Shown here one piece after another: positions 39,160 through 49,604 of a DNA stretch of 64,000 bases; positions within the stretch are counted from its first letter, which is position 1; each line of letters begins with the position of its first letter. The stretch lies in NCBI GenBank assembly GCA_016987375.1, contig PJRA01000274.1:283739-347738 (forward strand), written 5' to 3'. Below the pieces are notes generated by a model, which worked only from the letters and a program-made list of their open reading frames with translations, had not been told where the DNA came from and made no database searches. The DNA is from Brachionus koreanus (Eukaryota; Rotifera; Eurotatoria; Ploima; Brachionidae). The position numbers and the translations under genes were made by a program.

Positions 39160-40483
39160 ATGAGATTTATAGTTTTTTTAGTGTGCTTTTTGAATTTTTT
39201 TATCGTTTCACAATCTCAAATACACAGAGCGACTAGTCCATATAATTATCAAATTCGATACAATTCGAACTATACTTTACAGTATTTTTTTAAAAAGATT
39301 GGAAATTACGAATTTGCGCACAATTCTAATGACCAAATTATTTATTCAGTTTTTAACAAAAATTTATTAGTTTGGCTAACATCAGTAATTGGAACTTTTT
39401 TTATTGGAATATGTGGAATATTACCAGTTATTTTATTACCTAGCATGACCGATGATCATCAAAAATTAAGTATAAATGAATAATTTTTGAAAAAAAAAGT
39501 TAACTTTTTTTTAGTTGAATCAAATCAATTTAAATGTTGCATATCATTTGCTGCTGGTACCTTACTTGGCGATGTTTTTATTCACCTTTTACCAGAAGCC
39601 TACACCATGAAAATCATAAGTAGATTGAAAAAAATAATCTTGCTAAAATAATAATTATAATAAAAATATTTTTTTAGATGATCATGGAAAAATGCTTTCA
39701 ATAGGTATATGGGTGTTGTTAGGCCTGTTTTCATTTCTATCCATTGAAAAAATTTTTCCTGATCATGACCAAGATAATAATGGCAAAAAATCTTCGGTCA
39801 AATTTTACATCTGTCATTCAATTCGAGTATTTACTGAAATTAATATGTTTAATTCTTATATATGGTTTTTTTTAATTAGATTCTTGGGTTATTAAACTTA
39901 TTAGCCAATGTTATTGACAATTTTACACATGGAATTGCAGTTGCTGGAAGCTTTCAAGCTTCTATTAAAGTAAAAAAGTATTTTTTTCAAGCTTATAATA
40001 AATAATAATTTTAATTTAAGTTCGGTTTTATCACCTTAATTGCAACTTTACTTCATGAGTATATTTTATCTAATTAAAGTCAAAAAATAAAATAATTTTT
40101 TACAATTAGAATTCCTCATGAAATAGGTGATTTTGTAATCCTCCTAAAATCTGGACTCAATTACAAAGAAGCTGCTCTAGCTCAAGTAAGCTTTGAAAAT
40201 TTTCTAGAAACCTTTTTAATTTGTTGTTTAATTCAAGCTAGTAACTGCATTTTCAGGTATATCTGGTGCAATTTTCGCATTGTCATCATCTTCGGCAGAA
40301 CAAGCAGGTGAAATAACTTCATGGGTACTTCCTTTTGCAAGTGGCGGATTTCTCTACATTTCTTTGGTTAATATAATCCCCGAACTATTAAGAGAGACTG
40401 ATGTGAGAAATTCCTTGAAACAAATTTTGAGTTTAATTATTGGAATATGCTTGGTTCATAGTTTGTCAATTATTTTTGACTAG
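39160..40483 (+). CDS. SLC39A13: ZIP13-type zinc transporter, copy A
   Basis: ZIP (SLC39) transporter of the LIV-1 branch, moving zinc out of Golgi/ER vesicles into the cytosol. Exons: 39160-39469, 39515-39619, 39678-39826, 39880-39969, 40021-40058, 40110-40185, 40238-40483; 337 residues (human SLC39A13 is 371). An N-terminal signal peptide (about 1-20) is followed by about eight membrane segments. Family marks: LLGDVFIHLLPEAY in TM2, LANVIDNFTHG with D201/N202/H205 in TM4, and the TM5 metal motif HEIPHEIGDF at 230-239. The end matches ZIP13 (SWVLPFASGGFLYISLVNIIPELL). The donor of exon 3 (CGA/gtattt) was chosen over an earlier one because it gives SIRILGLLNLLAN, matching human SIKVSGYLNLLAN. 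A second copy lies tail to tail at 42473-43701. Confidence 0.93.
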
Positions 40484-40819
40484 AATTCAGAATTTTTAGT
40501 TATTTTTATTTAGATTTAATCTAATAAAATTAGAAAATTTAAAAATAATATTTATTTTTTTCATATTTCATAAGTACTTCCATGTGTAATTTCAAATACT
40601 TTTTAAATTAAAACTTTTAAATTTGAAAAAATTGTCTTTATTTTTCGAATCTTTATAACATTTAAAGTTATTTTTAAGTTGAATTTTTTTTTAAAATTGA
40701 TACAAAAAAATTCTAGTAATAGGAGTAAGTAATGCTATTTTTTTAACATTTGACCGTTTAAATGAAATAATTAATTTTTATCTAAACCCTAGTTGTTTGT
40801 CGATTTTTTTCTTAAAGAT

Positions 40820-41195
40820 GTTGGTATTTTTAATGTTTCAAGTTGCCGCATCAAGCGCATTCCAGTTGCCGGATATCGGATTAGTTAAGGAATTGATAGT
40901 TCTCCTCTACTAGTAACACCTGCAGGGCTGTCAAAATTATTGCATGCAAGTGTTAGCTTACCATTGATAAACTGGATTTTATCGCATCCATTTTGAATCT
41001 AGTGAAGCTGAATAAGCTCTCCCGCTTGCGTCCGTCCTCTAATGTTGTCCAACCCAAAGTCTCTTGTCTTTCAATGTTTGTCTTTGATTTTACCTCTGGA
41101 ACTAATTTCAAAAAATTCTTTTCGAGGACTCCGATGTCACTGTGCCTGTATGGATTCCAAATCCCAACTGCAAACTCAAGGTTAGGTCGAAATAT
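40820..41195 (-). mobile_element. CR1-like LINE remnant
   Basis: Minus-strand reading gives LEFAVGIWNPYRHSDIGVLE and later NIERQETLGWTTLEDGRKRE, the region after the catalytic domain of a CR1-like reverse transcriptase (LEY...WNPY...DI..LE.VQRRATK). Stops and drift make it non-functional. Confidence 0.65.
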
Positions 41196-41329
41196 TTGAA
41201 AAGCAATTAAACAAGGCTTTTAATGAAAAAAAATTCTCTTTAAGAAGAACGAATAAAAAATGAAAAAAATTGCTTTCCAGACAGATTTTTAAATTAAGTA
41301 GTCATAGTATAAACTTCAGCTTAGAGGAC

Positions 41330-42180
41330 AACATCTATGCTTAGCTCTAAAAAGAGCTGTAGCAGTCGCTTCTTTTTGTTTCGCCATCCAACTACTAAGC
41401 TTAGCTTTGAAGCTATTTAGGCTCTTTGCATTTACTACATCTTCCGAGAGTTTATTCCATCCATTTACGATTCTATTGGTAAAAAAGTTAAATCTCGGAA
41501 GACAAGTTATTTATTCAATAACTATTTCTTCTCAGCTCGTATCTTCGACTACCAGGTTTTGTGTTAAGACTGTAGTTGATTCCTTTATTAAATTCAATTT
41601 GTCCATAATTGTTTACCAATTTGAACATATGAATTAGATCACCTCTTAATCTTCTTGTTCTCAAGTTAGTTAAATCTAGCCTTAACAAAAGTTGTTGATA
41701 TACAAAATTACGTATTTCTAGAATCAACTTTGTTCCTCTTCGTTGAACTCTCTCAAGTTCATTTATTTCTTTTCCTGTATAAGGACATCAAACACTGACA
41801 GCATTTTACAGGTGCGGTCTAACCATTGAACAATACAATAATTTGATAGTCTCGCTACAAGAATACCTAAATGCCTTCTTAATTAAGCCTAACATTTTAT
41901 TTGCTTTAGCTGTATCATTTTTGACTTGGGTAGTCAATTTTATAAATCAATTATTTGTATGTAAATACCATATCCCTTTCAATGTTTGACTTACTCATGG
42001 TTTTTGAACCAATTTTTTAATCAACCTCTAGATTGTTGTTGCCAATATGAACAACGTTGCATTTTTCTATTGTTAACTGAGTCGACCATTCTTTTGACCA
42101 CTTACAAACTTTATCGATATCCGGACTTGGACTTGGCTTGAGACTTGTGACTGTTAAACAACTCTGATCTTAATCGAATC
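41330..42180 (-). mobile_element. CR1-like LINE remnant, second copy
   Basis: Minus-strand frames give KWSKEWSTQLTIEKCNVVHI (the WS..W.L....KC.V.H block), then LILEIRNFVYQQLLLRLDL and TRRLRGDLIHMFKLVNNYG, and finally NRIVNGWNKLSEDVVNAKSL. This is the C-terminal third of a CR1-like reverse transcriptase, broken by several stops and frameshifts. It lies directly beside the fragment at 40820-41195 in the same orientation; both cover the same part of the protein, so they are two insertions. Confidence 0.8.
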
Positions 42181-42472
42181 TTTCTTGGTCTAAACTAATT
42201 ATTAATCACTATTGTTGCATCTAAACTTATTTTACAAAGTTTTGAAGGCATGAAAAATAAATATTAAATCGCTTTAACGTACAAAAGAGTATATTTTTTC
42301 TGAGTTAGTCATAAATAGTTAAAAATTGGATAATAAAGATAATTAATAAAAAACTATAAAATTAAATTTTTAGGCAATAAATTTTTCATACTTTTTTATT
42401 TCAAATACTAAAATATCATTTTTTAATCTTAAATAAAGCAATTAAAACTTAATTAACATACCAGTAAATTAT

Positions 42473-43701
42473 CTATTGAATAGCAATAGAAAAGTATTGT
42501 GCCATAAGTGTTTCAAAATGAGTTAAAAAATATATAAAACTTATCCCTAAAATAAATGACAATACTTGTGATATAGTTGATTTTTTATTTTCTTCGTTGA
42601 TTATATCTGGTATGATCCCTATAAAAGCAATGTATAAAAAACCTCCGATTGTAAATGGTAGTATAAAAGATCCATGCCCATGATGACCGTGTAATGTATC
42701 ATTTATGCTATCTTGGGCTTCTCTGCTGTATATATTATGACCTTTTGTACAACTATGCGAATTTTGATTCAAGGTAAATACTGAAGCCATTGTAGCCATT
42801 ATCGTTCCACTGAATGCCGTAATTAACTTAAAACAATTAACTTTTTTCTTTTATAATTAATAATTTTCAAAATTAAATACTTGGGCAACTACTGCCTTTT
42901 TTCGGGAATAACCATCTCTGAGCAAAAGAGCAAAATCAGAAAATTCATGTGGCACTTCATGCAAAATAGTAGCAATCAAAGCAATCATACCAAACTAAAA
43001 GCATATAAAGTAAATCAATTGTTGTTTTAAAAATAATATATTTTGAAATTTTAATTTTGATTGAGATAAAAATTTGATAATTTATATTTTTTTTACCTTA
43101 AATGAATTTTGAAATGCACCTACAACTGTTGTTCCATGCACAGAGTTATCTAAAAAATTGGCTATTAAGTTCAAAGTTCCAAGTGCATGTGTATTTGGTA
43201 CAAGTTCAGTTAAAATTTCAACAATCATAAAAAGCAAAAAAGAGCTAATAATAATTAATCCATTATTCATTAATTGCGATTCAGAAGCCCCTTAAAAAAT
43301 TTTATTGTTCTTTTTTATTGTTCTATAATTATTTACTAACTGTGAGACACTTCTGGCAATAGATGTAAAAACACATCTCCAATCAAGCTACCAGCTGCAA
43401 AAGCCAGTAAAAATTTAAACAAAGATGAGTTAACTATTTAACTAAATAAATTCAAAATAATAGATAAATGCTTATAAAATATACCAAATTTTTTTTCATC
43501 TGCGTCTGTTCTGATGAAAAAAGAAGGCAAAATTCCAATAAAACAAAATACAATTGCACTTGAAAGGCCCACAATACAAACTGACTGATAGATATCAGTT
43601 TTGCTGGAACACTGCTGAAATTTATCGTCAATGTCATTCGGTAAAACTATAGTTATACATGACACGATTAAAAAAAATTGCAAAATTTTAATCACTGACA
43701 T
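42473..43701 (-). CDS. SLC39A13: ZIP13-type zinc transporter, copy B
   Basis: Second LIV-1/ZIP13-like transporter. Exons (minus): 43485-43701, 43341-43433, 43097-43290, 42881-42994, 42473-42826; 323 residues. Marks: signal peptide at the N-terminus, LIGDVFLHLLPEVSHS, LIANFLDNSVHG at about 145-156, HEVPHEFSDF at 180-189 and SFILPFTIGGFLYIAFIGII near the C-terminus. Compared with copy A, DNFTHG reads DNSVHG, the glycine after HE.PHE. is serine, and a His-rich loop (LHGHHGHGS) lies before the last membrane segments. The intron inside HE.PHE in copy A is absent here. It is transcribed toward copy A with LINE wreckage between, and follows DPP7 on the same strand by 366 bases. Confidence 0.9.
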
Positions 43702-44066
43702 TCTACAATAATTATCTCAAATAAATTTTAAAGCTTTTTAAAGTATATAGATATTCATAATAACAAATTTCAATCACATGGTAATACACTTAAAACTGTT
43801 GAGATAAATTTAGATAGACAAAATAAATACAGTATAATCAACAGTTTCACTTGAAAATAATAAAATTAGGTAAATTATCACATATTTTAAAATCATTCTT
43901 CTTCAAAAAAAAGCTGTCTACCAGCAATAAAATTGAAGATGTGTATTTTGATATATTTTATTATACTTAGCATTAAATAGAGTTTTTATAAAAAAAAAGA
44001 GAAAAAAAGATATACTAAAAAATCTAAATTTGTTTATTAAGTTTTGAAAAATTAAAATTAAAGCAA

Positions 44067-45845
44067 CTAAAATTTATCACAAGGCTCATTTTTTGCTTCT
44101 TCGATCCATTTAATGATCTGTTCGATTTCCATGTATCTGGCAACTTTAACACTTTGTGGATCATTTGGATCGCTTCCTCTACAAAAATAAATCACAAATT
44201 AATAAACTAATTTTTTTTTTTAATTAAGATAACCTTAAATCTAAATGATGAGCACCGTCTTCAATTAAAACTGCAACTAATGAATCAGAAAGATTAGTCA
44301 AAGGACCACCATTGTGCCAAGGATCTAATAACTAGAGAAAAAAATTATATAGTTATCAAAATAAGCATGTGCATATTTTTAATACTCCATTTGAAAAAAC
44401 AATATTGGTAGCAGTTTTAATGTGTTTTCCCCAGAATTGAATACTTGGCCATTCTTTCCTAACTTTGACTCCCCAAGTCTTCAAACAGTATTCTTCTCTT
44501 AGCTCTTCATTGTATGAAATAACTGGGAACATATCAGTAACTCCATTTGTCTCTTGAACAGTGTTTAATTCAGTACATGCCTTAACAAATAATAATAAGA
44601 AAATTTTTCAATTAAAATTTTTAAGTCACCTGGTAGTCCCATGATTTAGCATCGTTTCCTAGACCACAGCTTGTTGGATCTGCACATTCAATAAATTGCT
44701 CATATATATCAAAACAGCTACTAGTATCATTATAGAGAATGCCAGCCAAGTTTTTAAAAGAGGTGAGAATATCCACGCCTTTAGCTGTGTCATTGACCAA
44801 CTGTTGGCACGCATATTTTACTGGCCATGCAGGTAAATCTCCCAAAAACGATGCTGGATATGGATAATCAACCATAGCCATAATTGTAAATGCATTTCTC
44901 ATCCAAAGCAACAAATGTTTATATCCGGCAGCATCGCTTATTGGGTTACATAGCTTAAACTTTGTCGATAAAAGTTTATAATCTCCTTGCTTGGCTGCAT
45001 TTTCCATCGCATCAAAAGCTTTTCTTACTAATGGCACACAACCTGATTCTTTGTCAAAGTCCTTTTCTAAAAATGAAAATCTTCGAAATTTTTTTAATCA
45101 AAATTTACATTAGTAACATCTTGGAAAAAGAGAGTACTCGGAGCCAAACCTGCAGTTAAATAAATTGGAGCTGATGCGGCCAAAGCTCCGCGTACAATAT
45201 TAGGATATTTATATCTCATATATGCTGCTAAAATGCCTCCATAACTTCCACCAAAAGCTATTATAGGATTTTTTTTTCGGCATAAATTGTAATCTTGCTG
45301 AAGCTTGGTCAATAATACAGCATAGTCAGCCATTGTTTGTTCAACACTTAAAAAGCCAATTTTATCTTGATCAAAGCTTGAATCTCCGAACGGCAAGGAT
45401 TCGCCATAATATCTCTATATGGATTTAAGATAAATTAGACTATTTGATAAAAAGTAAAAAATTTCAATACATGTTCAGGAAACACCACTAAGGCCTGAAA
45501 AACTGGAGCAATGTCAAACATAAATCCTGTATTGTTCCAAAACGATTCAATATCACCTTCGTTTCCTGCATAAAAAAATACCGGACCATCATTAGGATTG
45601 AACCATTCATCTAATTTAATTGCAATAAATTTTAATCTAACAAAACAAAAGTTTATCTAACTACCATTTATCAAATATCTTTGCTTATAGGTTCTATCAT
45701 CTCTTTTATTAAAATGATCCAAATATTGATCCATATAGAGTGTTTTAAATTTTGGCACATTGTTAAATTTAGTTATTTTCTTGTGCAGTTTCAAGCCTTC
45801 TAGGCTCGAAATCAATAAAATACCAACCAAAATATATTTAATCAT
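44067..45845 (-). CDS. DPP7: Dipeptidyl peptidase 2 (DPP7), S28 serine protease
   Basis: Lysosomal/vesicular exopeptidase of family S28, which removes N-terminal dipeptides, preferentially after proline or alanine. Exons (minus): 45665-45845, 45471-45610, 45109-45414, 44630-45061, 44386-44580, 44234-44331, 44067-44178; 487 residues (human DPP7 is 492). A signal peptide starts the protein ([17 protein letters not shown]). Catalytic residues: Ser164 in GGSYGG, Asp421 in LLDPW, and His in EDGAHHLDL at 446/447. DPP7 rather than PRCP is favoured by [20 protein letters not shown] and [20 protein letters not shown]. The acceptor of exon 4 (agaaaag/GAC) was chosen because it gives DVTNDFDKES in frame. 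The start lies 127 bases after the stop of the oxygenase gene on the same strand. Confidence 0.94.
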
Positions 45846-45972
45846 TCTTTTTTTTTTTCAATAAATTTTAAAAAAAATTATGAATATTTTTAATTTATAG
45901 ACTTTAACATCTATTTTTATCAAACTAAATTTAAAATTTGGTGATGTAAAATTTTATTCTAAATTTTTTAAT

Positions 45973-47457
45973 TTAATAAATTTTTTTCTCTCGTTGATAA
46001 TCAATCATATGATCAGGGTTCCATTCATCATACATTCTACAACTGCCATTATCGTAATTATCACATGAGACTTTAGGTGTGTTCGGTTCTCTTTCGGGTA
46101 GAGAAGCATCAGGCATTCGTTTTCCAAGTGCATAAAAATTTTTATAATAATACCAACGTTGAATTATGTATTTTTTTTTGACTTGATGTTTAACTGGCGA
46201 GGCTCTATGAACGGATTTAGCTTCACATTTTCCAGTCTCGTAGTTCATGTTATTCCAAGTCAGTGCTCGTCCCTGTCGTGGCTTAACATCAATACCCAAT
46301 TCGGGAAAAATTGTTTCTCCTCCGCCTTCAGCACCTAGTTCATTTAAATACACTAAAAATGTTGCATACCGATCTCTTTGATCTTGGGAATCAATCACAC
46401 AGTCAGTGTGATCCTTGTATCCAACTTCCGTTGGATATGAAGTTATTTGGAATTTACCACCATGTGTCTCATTAAGAAGGGTTGCTTCTTCAATTCTTTT
46501 ACCAAATATTTTGGAAAATTTTGACTCGCCCGGATAAAATGCTGTACTGAATGACCATTTGAGGCCCCATTTTTCTAATTGTCTTGAAAATGTTTGATTC
46601 AAACAAGTGGTTCCAGTAGTAAAATCGTTAGGTGTTACTAATTGAGCTATTTTTTCTCGTTTTAGGTCTATTAAATTCTTTTTTAAAGTTGATACACTGT
46701 CAAAGCAAATGATGGGCTTTTGTTTTAAAAGTTCTTTTAGATGTGATTCATGAGCTTTAATTAAATGCTCGGATTCTTCTTGAGACAAAAATTCTTCAAA
46801 AAGCCAAACTTTAACTGAGCTACCATGTTCTTTTCCGAATTTGATTTCAATCGGCGGAACTCTTCTATGACCTCCATTTGAGTTCGGTATAGGAATCCAC
46901 ATTTTTTTTGTTTTCATTTTGCTTATTTTTACGCTTGGAAAATTTTCAATCTCTTTTGGAAATATTTTTTTTTCATTTTCCTGTTTCTCTTTTGTTTTAG
47001 GCGTTTCTGTTTTTATTTCTTGCGGTTGATTAGGTTCTTCTTTTTTTAATTTAATTTTTTTGGAGTCCAAAGAAATCGTTTTACCATTTTGAAAATTTAT
47101 TTCAGCACTTGAAAGATCTTCCATTTTTTTGTCCTCGATCACAATTTTTTTTTCAGTTTTCTCAATTTTGTCTAAACTTTTTTCCACTGGAACAGGCTGC
47201 TCTTCATTCTTTTCAACTTTAGCATCCTTATCAGTAAATTCTTTTACTATTTCATCTCTAACCTGCTTTCTTATTTCCTCAGTAAGAAGCTCCCTATTGA
47301 TTACTGGCTCATTTGATTTTGCTTGCTGTTGGAAAATAAAACCAATTAAAACTGCAATTATTAAAATAAGAACTGTAATAATCAATTTTTGATTATTAAT
47401 ATTTGATGAGTTATTAACAGATTCTGATTTATTCGGAGATTTTAATTTTTTCGACAT
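45973..47457 (-). CDS. Membrane-anchored prolyl 4-hydroxylase-like 2-oxoglutarate/Fe(II) dioxygenase
   Basis: Single uninterrupted frame of 494 codons. A basic/Asn-rich start is followed by one membrane segment at about 25-42 (type II topology), a long Lys/Glu-rich stalk to about 180, then a P4Hc-type dioxygenase domain at about 210-440. Iron ligands read as His350 and Asp352 (YKDHTDC) and His417 (SVHRASPV), with the 2-oxoglutarate lysine at about 427-429; GGGETIFPELGIDVKPRQGR is the typical strand region. Compared with collagen P4HA it lacks the peptide-binding N-terminal half, so I leave the substrate open; the lumenal orientation predicted suggests an ER/Golgi protein. An AATAAA lies within about 25 bases of the stop. 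No intron is present although its neighbours have four to six. Domain call is firm; orthology is not. Confidence 0.85.
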   Translation of the reverse strand: MSKKLKSPNKSESVNNSSNINNQKLIITVLILIIAVLIGFIFQQQAKSNEPVINRELLTEEIRKQVRDEIVKEFTDKDAKVEKNEEQPVPVEKSLDKIEKTEKKIVIEDKKMEDLSSAEINFQNGKTISLDSKKIKLKKEEPNQPQEIKTETPKTKEKQENEKKIFPKEIENFPSVKISKMKTKKMWIPIPNSNGGHRRVPPIEIKFGKEHGSSVKVWLFEEFLSQEESEHLIKAHESHLKELLKQKPIICFDSVSTLKKNLIDLKREKIAQLVTPNDFTTGTTCLNQTFSRQLEKWGLKWSFSTAFYPGESKFSKIFGKRIEEATLLNETHGGKFQITSYPTEVGYKDHTDCVIDSQDQRDRYATFLVYLNELGAEGGGETIFPELGIDVKPRQGRALTWNNMNYETGKCEAKSVHRASPVKHQVKKKYIIQRWYYYKNFYALGKRMPDASLPEREPNTPKVSCDNYDNGSCRMYDEWNPDHMIDYQREKKIY

Positions 47458-48294
47458 TTTGAGATGAAAATAATTTTTAATTTAAACACATAGAAATAAA
47501 AATATTTAGCTTAATTTGACTGAATTTAATAGATAAGATATTTATTTAGTCATGTGATTTTTTTAATTTTCGACAATCAAAATTTACTATCTTTATAGAT
47601 ACAAATAACTTCATCTCACATGTTGAGTTTATCAGGCGATGAGTCTAAGATGCTTAAGAACTAGAATTAAGAACACTTTGTAAGAGATTAAAAATATAAT
47701 TTTTATAATAAATTTGCTACTTTTTTTATGATTTTTTAATTTTTGTACGTTTTTTTTAGGTAGTATATTTTGAAAATTTAAAATATCATGAATTGTAAAT
47801 TGTAAATTTTAACGAAAAATCTAGCGAACAAAACATGTTAGGTTTATTTCGTTTTTATATCCGACAGGATAATTTAAAAGCCAACAAAAATTTTTTTTAA
47901 TTAAATAAAATTAAAATATTTATATTAATAATTTAAAATTAAATTCTAAATAAAATTTAAAATTGATTTAAATTATAAATTCTCAAATTATTTTCAAACT
48001 AAAAATGCACTCAATATTTTTGATTAAAATTTTTTTGTATGAATTATTCAACTTAATTTTAATCTTTCCCAAATGCACAGAAAATTTAGAACAATTTTAA
48101 AAAAATGAAAAATCTACTACATTTATATAATTAATTTTTGCATTTAAGCACAGAACTAAAAAATGTTCAAAAAAGCATGAGTGTATAATTCTTAAATTTT
48201 TCAAATTTGAAATCGTCATTTTTTAATAGACATTCATTTTAGAAAACTAAATTTATCAATACATTTCTGACTAAACCGATTACACCGATTCAAA
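47458..48294. other. Divergent promoter region, oxygenase / PSMA1
   Basis: About 840 AT-rich bases between two divergent starts. No repeat or exon is seen; it should hold both promoters. Confidence 0.5.
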
Positions 48295-49251
48295 ATGGTA
48301 AATAAGATTTAATCAGCAAGGAAAAAAGAAATTCTTTAAAAATTAATTTTTTTATAAAATTGAAGTTTCGAAATCAATATGATAGTGATGTGAGTGTCTG
48401 GAGTCCGCAAGGAAGAATTTATCAAATTGAATATGCCATGGAAGCTGTTAAGCAAGGCTCAGCAACCGTAGGAATCAAAACAAAGACCCATGTAGTTCTT
48501 GTTGCTCTGAAAAGAGCCTCTTCTGAATTGAGTGCTCATCAGAAAAAAATAGTTCCAATTGATGATCACTTGGGTATTAGCATTGCAGGACTTTCTGCTG
48601 ATGCTAGAATTTTAAGCAGATTTATGAGAAATGAATGCTTGAATAACAAGTATGCATATGATTCACCAATGCCTGTTTCAAGATTAGTCTCTGTCCTTGG
48701 AAGCAGTAAATTTTAAAATTTAATTGAAAAAATTAAATTAGAGTAAAAAAATCTATTCCCAAGAATCACAAATTCCAACTCAAAGATATGGTCGTCGTCC
48801 ATTCGGTGTAGGACTTTTGGTAGCTGGCTATGATGACTTGGGTGCACACTTGTATCAAACTTGTCCATCAGCCAACTATTACGAATGCAAAGCCATGGCA
48901 ATAGGTGCACGTTCTCAGTCGGCAAGAACATATTTAGAAAAGCATCTGAACGAATTTCCAAACAGTACACTTGATGATGCAATAAAACATGCCCTTAGAG
49001 CCTTACGTGACACACTACCGAACGAAATTGAGCTAACAACCAAAAATTGCTCACTTGGCATTGTTGGCCAAGATATGCCATTCACCATTTTCGATGATGA
49101 AAGAGTAAAACCTTACTTGGATGCTATAGAAGGAGATGCAAGAGGCAACTCAGGCCCTGATGACCGTCCAGGACCAGGCGACGATGATGACCACGGGCGA
49201 CCAACATCAGAAGCAAGAGTCAATGTTTTAGCTGAGAGCATGGAACATTAA
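48295..49251 (+). CDS. PSMA1: Proteasome subunit alpha type-1 (PSMA1, alpha6)
   Basis: Subunit of the alpha ring of the 20S proteasome, which gates substrate entry. Exons: 48295-48297 (ATG alone), 48366-48705, 48764-49251; 276 residues (human 263). The N-terminus [18 protein letters not shown] and [19 protein letters not shown] match PSMA1 almost residue by residue, as does [20 protein letters not shown]. The acceptor at 48763 was chosen because it gives [19 protein letters not shown], aligned with human [19 protein letters not shown]. The C-terminal tail is Asp/Gly/Pro-rich and slightly longer than human but ends with the same MEH. SREK1 follows 353 bases downstream on the same strand. Confidence 0.97.
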
Positions 49252-49604
49252 AAATCATAGTTTTAGAACCAAATCCATTCAGAATCCAGTGTAACAAATA
49301 AATAGCTATCTTTAATTTATACAAACTTCGATCAATTCAGTATATATTTTTTTTAAATATTTTTTTTTCGATTTGGACATATATTTCTGAAATAAAATTT
49401 CACAAAATAAATTTTTTATTATTTTTTAATTAGATAAAAAATAACCTGTTCTTTTGCAACGGGTGTAACTACTCGAATATTATTTTAGGCTCTTGGAAAA
49501 GAGTCCTAATTAAAAGAAAAAGATTAATATAAAAAAATTAAATTTTTTATTTCTTAAAGGCATAAATGAACAGACAAAATTCAAGTAAAACTGAGTAATT
49601 CAAA
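49252..49604 (+). promoter_or_regulatory. PSMA1-SREK1 spacer with a probable 5'UTR splice acceptor
   Basis: Contains AATAAA sites after PSMA1 and, just before SREK1, the pyrimidine-rich acceptor ttttttatttcttaaag/GCATAAATG ending at 49559. This suggests either a spliced 5'UTR for SREK1 or a trans-splice acceptor. Confidence 0.4.

Noticed and set aside
47129..47392. Serine-rich open frame on the plus strand
   Set aside because: Antisense shadow of the Lys/Glu-rich stalk of the dioxygenase gene.
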